The notes under the pieces: model-generated
Databases searched by the model: none
What the model was told of the DNA's origin: nothing
The model's input: the letters and a program-made list of their open reading frames with translations, nothing else
Program-made: the position numbers and the translations under genes
Assembly: GCA_019649035.1 (NCBI GenBank)
Contig: BMAT01002576.1
Location: forward strand, 168,333-198,511
DNA length: 30,179 nucleotides
Direction of reading: 5' to 3'
Source: Elysia marginata
Taxonomy: Eukaryota > Mollusca > Gastropoda > Plakobranchidae
Part shown: positions 11,251-21,476 of the stretch, piece by piece
Layout: each line of letters starts with the position of its first letter
Numbering within the stretch: position 1 is the first letter of the stretch

Positions 11251-12849
11251 TAACCTTAAAAGCTTGTTTTCTGGGGCAGTAAAATAAAAATCAACGCATG
11301 TTTATTTTATTTATTAATACACATTTTATTTAATCCCAAATGTCAATTTAGAAAACACATCTATAGCAAACGAAATAGACTACTGATCTGTTGAGTTTCA
11401 ATTTGTACCTTTGCATTTAGCTTACTTCGAAATTTGCAACTTTTTTTTTCATTGAAACAACTGAAAAAATTTTGATAACACTTAGCAGTAGTTTTTTTTT
11501 AGCTTGCTTTATTACAAGAAAGGCAAGATTTTCTTTGGGTTAAATTATATCATAGACAAAAAAATCTAAGTATACAATTTATACATGCCTGATTAGTTTA
11601 TTCTTATATATATTTATATACATTGGTTACAATACCATTGCCCTTTGATAAACTTACATGTTAAGAAGGATTGGACGGAATGATGAAGCAAAAAAAAAAA
11701 TTTGGACTTAAAAAAAAAACAAGTTTAAAAATAGAAATCTTATTTAAGCAAATAAAATTTGAAATACTGGACCATAAATTATGTGTGTTCCACAAAGTAA
11801 GCATAATACATGTAACTTCAAAGAGGTTGTAGATTGCTTAAAAGCTTTATGGTATCAACACTGTATTTTTCTTGCTACCAGTCCATTTGAGTCGCATGGC
11901 CGAAGTTTTATAACTAGATTGTTCCCTTTTTTTGGGCCGAACTTTGAATGAATGTAACTCTATTAACTTTCTGTTACATTATGATCTTTTGATGCGCTTT
12001 TTAATGTTTGTAAAGTCACAAAAAGTGCGTTATTGAAAACATCAGCGTCTTCTAAAGTAAAAAGTTACGCCCCACTCATTTAGACTGGTTGCAGACATTT
12101 TCATTTTGCAGTTGTGACTGAAGTCATTACTTTTTGAACATTGGAGGTCAGTCAGACCATTCTCAAGAAAACGAAGTAAAACAACTTTAAAATTTTCATA
12201 CAACAAAGGGTTTGAAGATCTCACCATCAGTATTCTAGTTGAAATTTTCATTTCCAGCCATTATTTGAATGGTTTTACGGTTGAACATGATGAAAAACAT
12301 CATAAACGTGTAGTATTGCCAAGAAAAAACAAACTGATAAAACTTGGAGTCATTATTAGAATCAGTCAACTTCATTAACCTGAATATGAATGTAAATCGA
12401 CTCACTTTGTGAGAGCCCTTACACATATATAAAAAAAAAATCACGTTGGCAAAATCATCATTGCACAGGAATGTCAATTTTAAAGTCCCAATGAAAATAG
12501 GCTGAAAATTTATTGCCATATATCAATTGCTAGAATATCTTTTGAATCAGTTTCTCTGTCTCTAAAATCTGTACATGAGTTGATCCCTTTTTCCACTGAG
12601 CCTCAGGGTTTTTCAGACTTATCAAAGCCCAGAACCGATGCTGTCAGAAAAACCAAATTTCTAGGAAATTATTATGCTTATGCACATTTTCACATATCTA
12701 TAAGAATAACATTTATTGAAAACAAAATGATTAAGGATGGTGCATCCATGTTCCTATAGCCACTAGCAACTCTTTTTCTCTTAAATCCTTAAATGGTTCT
12801 TAGTTGCAATAGTCTTTACTTATTTTCCAGGTGTTTTAAAATGGAAATA
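11251..12849. other. Gene-poor AT-rich stretch
   Basis: No exon or element recognised. Contains A and T homopolymer runs and a TATA-rich stretch near 11600-11625. The minus-strand frames at 12042-12519 have no recognisable domain. Confidence 0.5.
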
Positions 12850-13115
12850 TAATAATATTAATACTAATAATAATATCTAAATTTGTATAGCGCTTTTTAC
12901 AATAATTTAAAGTCTCAAAGCGCTTGACAAAATAAAAGCTACACAGTTTCTTTCATGCAAGTTTTCAAAAACATGAATAACGCAGACAATTGGAAATTGA
13001 AGAAAAAAAATCAATTAAAAAAAAACAAAGATAGATATATCAAATACAAGAAAACAAGGCCAAGAACAATTGTAAATTTAGGGTTCCTAATAAATTTCTT
13101 ACAATGGTTCAGTTT

Positions 13116-13380
13116 NNNNNNNNNNNNNNNNNNNNNNNNNNNNNNNNNNNNNNNNNNNNNNNNNNNNNNNNNNNNNNNNNNNNNNNNNNNNNNNNNNNNN
13201 NNNNNNNNNNNNNNNNNNNNNNNNNNNNNNNNNNNNNNNNNNNNNNNNNNNNNNNNNNNNNNNNNNNNNNNNNNNNNNNNNNNNNNNNNNNNNNNNNNNN
13301 NNNNNNNNNNNNNNNNNNNNNNNNNNNNNNNNNNNNNNNNNNNNNNNNNNNNNNNNNNNNNNNNNNNNNNNNNNNNNNNN
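13116..13380. other. Assembly gap (265 N)
   Basis: A run of N inside the CR1/L2-like LINE. The repeat is probably why the assembly broke here. Any open frame through it is meaningless. Confidence 0.99.
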
Positions 13381-13671
13381 GCGCTGTTTAACTGGTAGCC
13401 AATGCAACTCTTTCAATAAAGGTGTAGTAGCATGATCACTTCTCTTCTTCCTATATACCAATTTTGCAGCGTTGTTTTGAACTTGCTGTAATTTAGCAAT
13501 TTTATATTCAGAGATCCCAGTCATTAAAGAATTGCAATAATCTAATTTTGAAGTTACAAAAGCACAGACAAGTTTATTTGTTGCTTCAACAGAAAGATAA
13601 GGCCTAATGTGGGCAATTTTTCGAAGTTCTAGGTAACAAGAGCGTCTAATCTTTGAAATTTGATCATTCAT
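13381..13671 (-). pseudogene. LINE reverse transcriptase C-terminal fragment
   Basis: 97 residues lie before the N gap. They include LRKIAHIRPYLS, AFVTSKLDYCNSLMTG, LQQVQNNAAKLV, HATTPLLKELHWLPVKQR. The order LDYCNSL – LQ-VQN-AA-LV – H-T-LL-ELHWLPV-QR is the conserved RT-thumb/C-terminal region of jockey/CR1/L2-group retrotransposon proteins. The catalytic core should lie upstream (higher coordinates) but nothing recognisable is left above about 13690. The frame is intact over the sequenced part. Confidence 0.85.
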
Positions 13672-13690
13672 GGTAAAACTATATAATCAT

Positions 13691-14910
13691 TTTACGTTCA
13701 ACGTGTACAATCCATTACAGCAATCTCAACTGACGCTAAATGAAAAAGGTTTTAAGTTGCAAAGCATAATGTTGTAAGTAGATACAGCAGCGGCTGTAGT
13801 TTAGATCTTGACAAAATATAAAATACCTTTTATGTATATCACAAAAACATGATGTGTAAAAAAAAAAATTCACATTTATAGTCTGAAAAAAGACGTATTT
13901 GAAAAGGAATCAAGTGTACAATTTATAGGATAAGATCTTGAAATTCAACATTAACTTTTCTCACGACCAGTGCAAATGAAGTGAATAATGCAGCTTTCAT
14001 GTTCCAAGGTTTTAAGATTTTTTAGCGTCCAAACAAAACAAACTAAAATTGCTAGAAATTATAAAGCTTTTAGATAATAGAAGACTTTTTGTTAATTTTA
14101 AAAAATAAAGTAAGTAAAGAACTTTATTTTCAATTCTGAATTTCAAACTTCCGTCCTATAAGGAGTGTTTGCAAGACATTTAATTTTTCATTAAAATAAA
14201 ACTGAATGAGAGTAAATATTATTGTTAACAAAAGACACATCTTAAAAAGCAATAATTAAAATGTCAAAGTTAGTCAATGGTCAAAGTCAGTACAACAAAT
14301 CGTCTTTTGATTTTAGTTCAAATAAAATGTTTAAATTTTATTTACCTTGTGTTTGCGTACAAAATTTATAACGAATAAATGCCACTCAAAAAATAGGTAA
14401 TAAAATCAAGATTGAAAAATTTTTTTTTGAAAATGCACAGGTAAAATGACCCAACTTTAAGGTGCAATTTTAATTAATATGTATTACCTTTTTTTTTAAG
14501 AAATATTTTAATGATAAACTTTTTCTTGAGAATGCTGGGTTTAACAAAGAAAGATACACGAGAAAAAATATCATTCAGTTGATAGATTATCTGAAAAAAA
14601 AATAGAATTATCACAAGTTCTTGCACTAGTTGTAGTGCACTAATGTGACTTGCTACAGTTCCAAAAAATTTCATGCGAATTCAAAGGTGACTTAGCAAGT
14701 CATTATGAGTCACATGTAAAAAAATCTTAATTTAGAATAAACAAATCCCGTTTACAATAACGTTTGGGAGGCTTTTTCTTACTTTTCTAAACTATTTACA
14801 TATAGAAGAGATTTGAATATCTTTAGTGGGCAATAAGTTATCTAATGATTTTATTTTCCCTCCATCTGAGTGATAAGAGATAAAAAGAAAGAGCTTGTAA
14901 TGTAAATGTG
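13691..14910. other. Gene-poor AT-rich stretch
   Basis: No coding exon, RNA gene or recognisable element seen. Rich in A and T runs on both strands. Confidence 0.5.
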
Positions 14911-15325
14911 GGGCAGCATGACTCCACGGTTTGTGCATCGGACTCGTGATCTGGCTGTTGTGGGTTTGATCCCCAACCACGGCTCATGTTGTAACTGCCT
15001 TGGGAAAGCAACTTATCCACACTTTCCTCAGTCCACCCACCTGTGAAATGGGTATCTGGCTATAGGCAGTGCTAGAAATTTGTGGAATGCTAGTCTAACA
15101 GGCAGCTGTATTGTACTGCTCTAAAACATAAGTTGAGTTTGCTCTGGTGTGTGATGGTCTGCTGAGGGAAAGGTGTAAATTGAACAGGAGTTGCAGTAGA
15201 GCTGTGTGGATAAGCCAGTCAAATTTTTTACAAAATTTTTTTTTTACAAAAAAATTTGAGGGAAAGGTGTAAAGTCTTGAGACTGTCTTCGGCAGTGGAA
15301 GATTATGTAACTATCTTTTTTTTCT
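14911..15325 (+). mobile_element. tRNA-derived SINE with a nested insertion
   Basis: The head (14911-14985) looks like a decayed tRNA. An A-box-like segment AGCATGACTCCACGGTT is followed by a canonical-spaced B box GGTTTGATCCC (14963-14973; consensus GGTTCRANNCC). The body contains CTTGGGAAAGCAACTTATCCAC and CTCAGTCCACCC-CCTGTGAAATGGGTA, a block I have seen in SINEs of many aquatic invertebrates but cannot assign to a named core domain. The 3' part includes GTCTTGAGACTGTC and is interrupted by the 77-bp insertion at 15180-15256. The 3' boundary is approximate. Confidence 0.7.
15180..15256 (+). mobile_element. 77-bp insertion flanked by a 17-bp direct repeat, nested in the SINE
   Basis: TGAGGGAAAGGTGTAAA occurs exactly at 15163-15179 and again at 15257-15273. 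The sequence between them starts TTGAACAGGAGTTGCAG and ends in a T/A-rich stretch. An exact 17-bp direct repeat flanking an insert with an A/T-rich 3' end is what target-primed retroposition produces. A local tandem duplication is the alternative. Confidence 0.5.
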
Positions 15326-15880
15326 AATGCCTGTAAAAGTCAAATTTACTAAATCTGACTCACTTTATAGCAATTGTGAGAGAAATGACCAAGTTTTGTG
15401 TCTAAAATTTTACATTTGCTTGATGAGCTTCTACTCAGGACACAAAATCTTAAAAAAACTACCAGGTTTCTTTTAATGTTTAATGTATGCAATTACTTTG
15501 ATGAATAACAGAGGAACTGAGTCAAAATAATTCCAATAACATTTTATTTCTTTGCAACTTCACTCTTTGTCCTTCCCACTTCCTTGATTATTGAATACAT
15601 ATGCCTCACATTTTTTTCTAAATCTTCACCTTTGCACCTCAAAGTACAAGGAAAAATAAATTTTAAGCTGTTTTGATTTTGTTTACGAAAGCTGAGACTT
15701 TGGAAATGTATTGTAAAGCAATTACTCTTTTTAAAACTCTAAATATACACAGAGACACAACTTGTGTCAGTTTTTTTCTTTATTTGATATTACCTGACAA
15801 TCTTTAATTATTCTTCTCACTAACTCCCCTTTCACCGTCAATATTCTTTTCATAGTATTTTCCTCTTAGATCTATGCTTC
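15326..15880 (-). other. 3'UTR and downstream flank of the minus-strand membrane-protein gene
   Basis: No coding sequence. AATAAA on the minus strand at 15784-15779 lies about 97 nt after the stop codon and is the best poly(A) signal. A second one lies at about 15548-15543. Confidence 0.5.
15779..15784 (-). promoter_or_regulatory. Candidate poly(A) signal of the membrane-protein gene
   Basis: AATAAA on the minus strand (TTTATT on plus), about 97 nt downstream of the TAG stop at 15883-15881. Confidence 0.45.
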
Positions 15881-16376
15881 CTATTTACACATCTCTGAGC
15901 CAGCACCTCTTACTGTGCTATCTCCACTACTTATGTTTGTCAATTCAACATTTTCCTGGCTCTTTTTTGTATCATCCACAGCTGGTGTTATGCTCTCATT
16001 TTGTGTATCTTCTCCTCCTCCCACCGGCTCTCTCATGCCCTCACCATCCCCAAGTTCCTCACCCTCTACAAAGCCCTGGTTGATATAGCCAAGCTCTGAA
16101 ACTGCAGCCAGTTGAGAATCCGGTGCAGTCTGATCTGTTTCGTGCTGTACAGATATTTCTGCATCTATCTGAGTAGAATCAGGCAATATACCACAGGCTT
16201 GGTCTCCATCAGAAATTGTGTTCTCAGTGCTTTGCTGCATGACATCCGACCTAGCCTCTGAGCTGCTGTACTGTGTAACCTCAGCAATGACTTCAACTTT
16301 GCCCACTGGGGTCAGACCACCATTCACATTGCTTGTATCCTCCAGCAGGCCAGCAAGATGAGTTGCAGAAGAGCTT
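15881..16376 (-). CDS. Unrecognised polytopic membrane protein, last coding exon (acidic tail)
   Basis: Acceptor CTGCTCCTTTCAG lies just above 16376. The exon enters in phase 2 (AG|A = Arg), which matches the preceding exon's donor phase. It encodes about 164 residues and ends in TAG at 15883-15881. The sequence (SSSATHLAGLLEDTSNV..., GFVEGEELGDGEGMREPV...) is rich in Ser, Thr, Glu, Asp, Gln and Gly, with no membrane segment or recognisable fold. It is probably an intrinsically disordered, acidic cytosolic tail, possibly phosphorylated. Low hydrophobicity, coding-like composition and correct splice phase make it a real exon rather than a chance frame. The frame stays open above 16376 to 16456, but that part is intron. 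Confidence 0.8.
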
Positions 16377-17682
16377 CTGAAAGGAGCAGAGATGGAATAA
16401 AAATTGATCGGATCAGAAAACCTTAAAATTGCATAAACGCATTTAATTCCATACAAACAGAACCTAGATAAGTTGAATATTCAGATAACTGGAGCTGATT
16501 TTATTTTTCTTTTGTTATGTATATTAATAATTTGATTTTTAGATACTTAAAAATTAAATTTTGTTACCACAAGGTCTGCAGTATCAAAACTGTATTTCAA
16601 GACCTAAATTTTCTGTATGCTAATATTTTTGTTTGTTAAATTAAAAAAAAATTGCATTATATAAGCACACTCTATAAATAAACCATCTAACAGAGCCCTT
16701 CAATTTCTAATAAAAATTTTACTGTGTTAAAGGGCGCTTCAATATTTATCAATAGAGCACATCAGTTACACAAATCATTTCAACTCTTAAAATACTGCGT
16801 CTATACAATGGTTGTGTACTTTACAAAAATTGTATTGTGTTTAATTTATTGGGCCTATTATTATCAAAATATCTTTAAGAAATGATAATAAAGGTTATAC
16901 ATATAATCTTCTTCTCTAGATCTAAAAATGTAACCAAGTATTCAATAGAAACATTTGCAGCATTATCTCAAATAAGTGTGTTTGCAGAATTTTTACATTC
17001 AAATTGTTTAAGAGATCAACAAAATATTCTCAAGGCAGCAAAAAGATTACTTTAATATCTTGATTATTATCCAAAAATATTGCTTATGAAAGAATAGGAA
17101 TAAGTGGGATTCATTCTTAAGAAAAAAAGCAAAACAGATTGAAGATTTTACATCACAAAGACTTAAAGAGATCACCAAACAATATCATTTCCATCCATTA
17201 TTTGAATGATTTTATGATTGTATATGATAAAATAGATTACAAACAGAAATTTTCAACAGGTGCCAAGAAAAACCTAAGTACCGTACCAGTACAACTTTGT
17301 CACTGTTATGTTAATACTGGCAATTGAAATATCATTGCAAATTGAATTATTTTGTGATACTGCTAGATGTATGGTGAAGATCTTTGACAAATTTTAAAAT
17401 TAATCTTCTTTAACAGTAGAGAAAATATTTTCTATACTTCCTCTGGCTATACTTTCTCCTCTCCACTTGTGACATTGCTAGAAATATGGTGACTCCAATT
17501 CTACCAACATATTGATGGTTTAGAGGGTCAATCCACCACAATGTGTTTTATGAAAATTGTGTTAATTCAAATTAAAAAAAAAAATATTCTTAATTGCATC
17601 TGAAAAGTAGTTGTATTCTTCAATTCTTCTAATACTAGTGATAAGCTACTTTTTTTTTCATAATCAGATTAACAAGTAGCCT
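16377..17682 (-). other. Last intron of the membrane-protein gene, part without elements
   Basis: AT-rich with nothing recognisable. The short plus-strand frame at 17139-17327 looks random. Confidence 0.5.
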
Positions 17683-18022
17683 CATAAAAGTAAGTAAGTA
17701 ACTAAATTAAAGAGCGTTTTTTGTATGACACCTAATCCATTAATACGCTCTAAGTGCTTTACACGGGTGCCTCTACAGGCCTTTACCAACCAAATTGCCT
17801 TGTGAACTCACAGAAGAGCAGCAAATAAATAGCATCACTTTAGCACACTGACAAGATCTTTCATTGCTTACAGACAGGTAATCCTTTCACACATGAGTGA
17901 GGCAAAGAAATGTGTGGAAATAGCCTCTCTCAAGGACTAAATGTCGACCTGCCGCAAACAGGGCTTGAACCCTGGACCTCTTGCTCCAAAAGCTGAGTGT
18001 CTGCCACAAGACTACAATGCCA
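17683..18022 (-). mobile_element. Near-complete tRNA-derived SINE, minus strand
   Basis: Read on the minus strand, a tRNA-like head begins near 18021. It has box A TAGTCTTGTGG (18014-18004) and a consensus box B GGTTCAAGCCC (17971-17961). A body of about 230 bp follows. The 3' end carries a hairpin (AGAGCG at 17711-17716 pairing with CGCTCT at 17746-17751 on plus coordinates) and a short TTAC repeat tail near 17685-17702. The hairpin with -GCGCT/AGCG- flanks resembles the 3' end of the CR1/L2-like LINE at 12889-12924, which suggests that a LINE of that group mobilises this SINE. It lies inside the last intron of the membrane-protein gene, in sense orientation. Confidence 0.75.
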
Positions 18023-18221
18023 TACTCAAGTAGTGAAATAGGCGACACTGTCTATCATTGGCATGCATACAATTGATCAAGTTTTCTATTCTTCAGTTCC
18101 CAACCACACTAATATTTTGACAGGCCAGTCCTTCAAGCACATGTTGAAGGGAAACCCTTTCATCTCTGACAGCATAAACGTACATAAGCAGATATTTATA
18201 GGTGTGGAAATAACCATTGAG

Positions 18222-18430
18222 GGCAAGCAGTGGCACAATTGGTAGGGCGGTTGACCACTAACTGAGAGGTCCTGGGTTCGATCCCCAGCGCGGCCAAATT
18301 TTATTCTCTCAACTGTTTCCACCCAGCACTGGCAAACTTTTTCACTCTGCCATGTGCCTGAAAAATGAGGACCCTGCTCCTTGTTCCTTTACCCTCATCT
18401 TGAAAATTGCAAATTTTACTTTACTTAGAA
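18222..18430 (+). mobile_element. tRNA-derived SINE, plus strand, ending beside a splice donor
   Basis: The head 18222-18294 is a well-preserved tRNA-like sequence: box A TGGCACAATTGG (18231-18242) and perfect box B GGTTCGATCCC (18275-18285), with paired G/C arms around them (CCTGGG/CCCCAG). The body carries CACTCTGCCATGTGCCTG and CTGCTCCTTGTTCC. The 3' end is TTTTACTTTACTTAG, a TTAC-type tail like that of the neighbouring SINE. It is antisense to the host gene, and its tail stops only about 13-16 bp from the donor site of the exon at 18444-18520. Confidence 0.75.
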
Positions 18431-18443
18431 TAACCACACTGAC

Positions 18444-18520
18444 CTGGAAGTTTCATCCTTCAGCTTTAAAATAGGTGGAACCCGACTCAGGAATGTAGCC
18501 AGACTTTCCTCCTCATCACT
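18444..18520 (-). CDS. Unrecognised polytopic membrane protein, internal exon (SDEEES)
   Basis: A 77-nt exon with acceptor ACTTCTGCAG directly above 18520 and donor CCAG|GTCAGTG at 18443. It enters in phase 0 and leaves in phase 2 and encodes SDEEESLATFLSRVPPILKL plus KDETS. The acidic DEEE cluster may be a casein-kinase-like phosphorylation site (inference). Short, strongly coding-like and phase-compatible with both neighbours. Confidence 0.8.
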
Positions 18521-19049
18521 CTGCAGAAGTAAAAATACACAACTTCTGATATTGCATCACTAACAATTTATCCCCAGTAATTTGTTTCATATCAATCAAT
18601 CTAGTTCAGGACAGAGTAGGTTATTTAGGAATACACAATCCAAGCTGTTCAATATACAGTACTTGGAAAAAAGTTGTCTGATAAAAACAGGAGAAGCTGC
18701 AACCTAAATTGTTTTAAACTAATTCATGTTTAAAGAATCTAAGAATATATGACTTTTAAAAACTTTTCTTTGAAATATAATCAACATTGCAAAGTCGTAC
18801 AAAAAAAAACCTAAGCCATAATTGTTTAACTTAGCTCATCAGACAGAAACTCATTTTAAATTATTGCAAACATAAAAAAAATCAATAAAATGCTGGCTTG
18901 CGCATGAATTAACTTAACTAGTTTACATTTCTTTTCTCTTCATGGCTTGCCATCTTCAAAAAACCCAACAAAAAACATATGTCCTGGAAAGAGGCTGTTC
19001 AGAAACATGAAAAGATATAAATAGAAAAATTAAAACAAAAGGTATGTAC

Positions 19050-19165
19050 ATCATGCAAGTCCATGAGATATAGAGGTGGCTTGTACACCCCTGTCATGTA
19101 CTGACTCTCTGTGTCTGGGCCGTTCACAGGCAGAGGATGCAAGTCTTCCTGGTACTCCATCTCAC
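19050..19165 (-). CDS. Unrecognised polytopic membrane protein, internal exon
   Basis: Acceptor TTTGTTACAG lies above 19165. The exon enters in phase 1 (G|GT = Gly) and encodes EMEYQEDLHPLPVNGPDTES then QYMTGVYKPPLYLMDLHD. The only donor that keeps frame with the next exon is GAT|GTACAT (phase 0), which is weak because it lacks the exon-side AG and a G at +5. Cytosolic, polar, with a Pro-rich KPPLYL motif. Confidence 0.75.
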
Positions 19166-20355
19166 CTGTAACAAAGGGAAAATGGTGAGGAAACCAGGGA
19201 AGAAAACATAAAAGTCCAGTCTAAATAATTTAACCCTGGATAATTTATTTATTAAAGTCTTGTTGAATTTCAGCTATATTCAAATTGCCAATTATTTTCC
19301 TCTTTTGTTATATACTAATAATTTGGTTATTGGAAAATTAAAGGTTAAATTTCGATCATTTGGGATTTATTGTGTGTGAGATGGACTTTAATTTTTTGTA
19401 ATTATGCAAATGGAGTAGGGAGAATGACAGAGAGAAAGAGAGACATAGTGAGACAGGCAGACAGAGAGAGAGAAAGAGACACAGAGATAGAGAGAAAGAC
19501 AGAAAGACATAGATATACAGAACATAGACAAGGAAAGAGAGACATAGACAGAGATAGAGAGAAAGACAAAAAGACAAAGATGTTAAGTCAGACAAGCAGA
19601 TAGACAATTTAAACAGAAGCCAAGCACTGCATTTCTTTGATTTTGCTAACTTGTGATGACAAGTTCTCAGCAAATAATCAATTATAAAACAAAAATCATT
19701 TAGATTGATTAAATGACATCTCAATTACGCCAAAAAAAAGAAAAAATTGACATTGTAATTTGCAATGAGATCTAAAGAAGAACAAGCCTCAAATTTAAAC
19801 TTATTTTGCTTTAATTTGTTTTTGTACTAAACAAAAACCTCTGAGAGGACAGCTTGGTTGGAAATGCAAGGCATTGATGAATGTAAAAGGACAAAGAAAT
19901 TTCATTGCATTCAAAAACATGCTTTCTTCAGTAAAACACAATGCTTTTTTTATTTCTAATTTTTTTTTTTTACTTTGAGACGCAGAACGGTACACTTGAT
20001 CATCGGAGCCACACATCCTCACAACCAGTCCAAATGAGTAGCCGTATGTTGAAATTTTCACATTCTTAAAACTAAGGTGTTGCTGTTTTAAACAATCTAA
20101 TTCTCTAAGCTTCAATACGTAAGCATTTTTTCAAATTAAAATATTTTGTGAAAAGTTGTTGCAACTCTTAGTTTTTTTAAATGAAGAGAGGAAAAAAGAA
20201 GGGAAAAAATAGGGCTTAGACCTTTTTAAAGGACATTTTCTCAAACTAGGATTTCCAATATCCAACTCTTTTACATTGATCACAAGACAAGCGTTAAATT
20301 TTTTTTTTGCTAGACATGACCATCAAACTGGAGTAAAAGAAAAAGAAGAGGTCAC
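19166..20355 (-). other. Intron with a CAGA/GATA low-complexity tract
   Basis: 19420-19580 is a long imperfect GACA/GAGA/GATA purine-rich microsatellite (plus strand). It creates leucine/serine-rich artefact frames on minus. The rest is AT-rich. At 19975-20060 a short GC-richer stretch on the minus strand reads like a repeat remnant (FGLVVRMCGSDDQ), but I cannot assign it. Confidence 0.5.
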
Positions 20356-20460
20356 CTCTTGGATCCACAATGTCAGGAAGTTCATCCCACAATTTGTGAA
20401 GACCTCTTTCTGTGTGAGAGTCCTTCACCAACTTTCGGTTAGTCTTGTCCACAAACATGG
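20356..20460 (-). CDS. Unrecognised polytopic membrane protein, internal exon
   Basis: 105 nt, acceptor TTCTATCAG above 20460, donor CAAGAG|GTGACC at 20355. It enters and leaves in phase 1 and encodes A then MFVDKTNRKLVKDSHTERGL and HKLWDELPDIVDPR. Basic/polar, predicted cytosolic. The Met inside is not a start; the frame joins cleanly to LLKMSII of the preceding exon. Confidence 0.8.
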
Positions 20461-21329
20461 CTGATAGAATGATAAAACAAAGATCAAGATTTTTTACAAA
20501 TCATTTTCTAGAACTTGTTTCTTGTAAGAAAAAAAAGAGTTTATAGAAGAGAGATGCACAAAATACAATTCAGACTCATTCAAACTTCTCTAGTTTACTA
20601 AGTCTGCTCTATTTCTTATAGGACTTTTTATGCAAGTTGACCTCAAAGTATTTAAATTGAACATACTTATCAGTTTGAATGTTTATTGAATTTTAAGAGG
20701 AAAAGATTAAAAAAAAAAAACCCTCATCTGCATGTATTCAAATATCAGAAAGACTTTATAGATTTATAAACTGATAGAAGAGCCTTAAGTAGTGTCAAAC
20801 TTATCGATAAGCATTTGAGGTTTAAAAGCTCAATGAGAGTTCAGGATCATATATCCCTGAATGATTGTAGCTTAATCTGCTGCCACCCCATCTACTCTGC
20901 CAAAGAAAAAAATATACTAATCTCAATCAGGCATCTAATGCCCTAGAAGGTGTATGTCTGCTCAAACTTAGAAAATAGAGAGGCATTCAAAAAAGTGCGG
21001 TGATTGATTTAAAAAGTTGTGTTAATATGAATTAGGTATTGCCAAAGATCATATCATTCTACAATTTTGCGCCATTAAAGATTTAAAACCCTTTCCTGGT
21101 TCATTTCCAGAAATATCTTTGTTCACTTTGAATGCAAAAGGGATGTTTGGAATTTAAATTACATTTGAGATGATTTTTATTGTCATGCTGAAAAACTGTG
21201 ATTCTTCAAGCAGCTTATACATGACATAAATGAAACAGGCTATCTAATAAAAGGGACTTTGGCTCTTAAAGTAAGATCCACTTATTGACTAGTTTTAGAC
21301 AATGTGTATAAACTTCATTTGGAATTAAC
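20461..21329 (-). other. Intron, nothing recognised
   Basis: AT-rich sequence between two exons of the membrane-protein gene. No exon-like frame with usable splice sites was found. Confidence 0.5.
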
Positions 21330-21476
21330 CTATGATAGACATCTTGAGAAGAATCCTTTTTCTGACAGGATCAACCAACATTAAATCGAAGTCTCTCTGA
21401 GCGAGTCGGTGGCAAAATGCTGGCATCAGAGCAACGAAGTTGGCTGCATTCTGACGGATATTCTCATGCACTTTTT
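21330..21476 (-). CDS. Unrecognised polytopic membrane protein, internal exon
   Basis: 147 nt, acceptor CTCAATCTCCAG above 21476, donor ATAG|GTTAAT at 21329, phase 1 in and out. It encodes E-KVHENIRQNAANFVALMPAF, then CHRLAQRDFDLMLVDPVRKR and ILLKMSII. It looks helical and amphipathic and is predicted cytosolic, after the membrane domain. The frame that stays open above 21476 (to 21813) crosses a GA repeat and is intron. Confidence 0.8.

Larger units (their letters stand above)
12850..13690 (-). mobile_element. 5'-truncated CR1/L2-like LINE, 3' part, interrupted by an assembly gap
   Basis: Minus strand. 13671-13381 encodes the C-terminal part of a non-LTR reverse transcriptase, and the 265-base N gap follows. 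After the gap, 13115-12925 is A/T-rich 3'UTR. The element ends in a hairpin (AGCGCTTT at 12889-12896 pairing with AAAGCGCT at 12917-12924) and an ATT/AAT repeat tail at 12850-12880. This hairpin plus simple-repeat tail is the classic CR1/L2-group 3' end. The missing C-terminal RT segment would roughly fill the gap. The RT catalytic YADD region is absent, so the copy is dead. Confidence 0.8.

Noticed and set aside
12955-13398. 147-codon plus-strand frame
   Set aside because: It runs through the N gap and is antisense to the LINE 3'UTR.
18222-18294. Possible authentic tRNA gene (good A and B boxes)
   Set aside because: It is joined to a SINE body and TTAC tail, and the acceptor/anticodon arms are not well paired. 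It is a SINE head, as are 14911-14985 and 18021-17945.
19356-19724. 122-codon minus-strand frame rich in Leu/Ser/Cys
   Set aside because: Produced by the GACA/GAGA microsatellite at 19420-19580; the hydrophobic look is a repeat artefact.
19801-20115. 104-codon minus-strand frame between two exons
   Set aside because: No splice sites compatible with neighbouring exons and low-complexity Lys runs; the FGLVVRMCGSDDQ part resembles phantom proteins derived from repeats.
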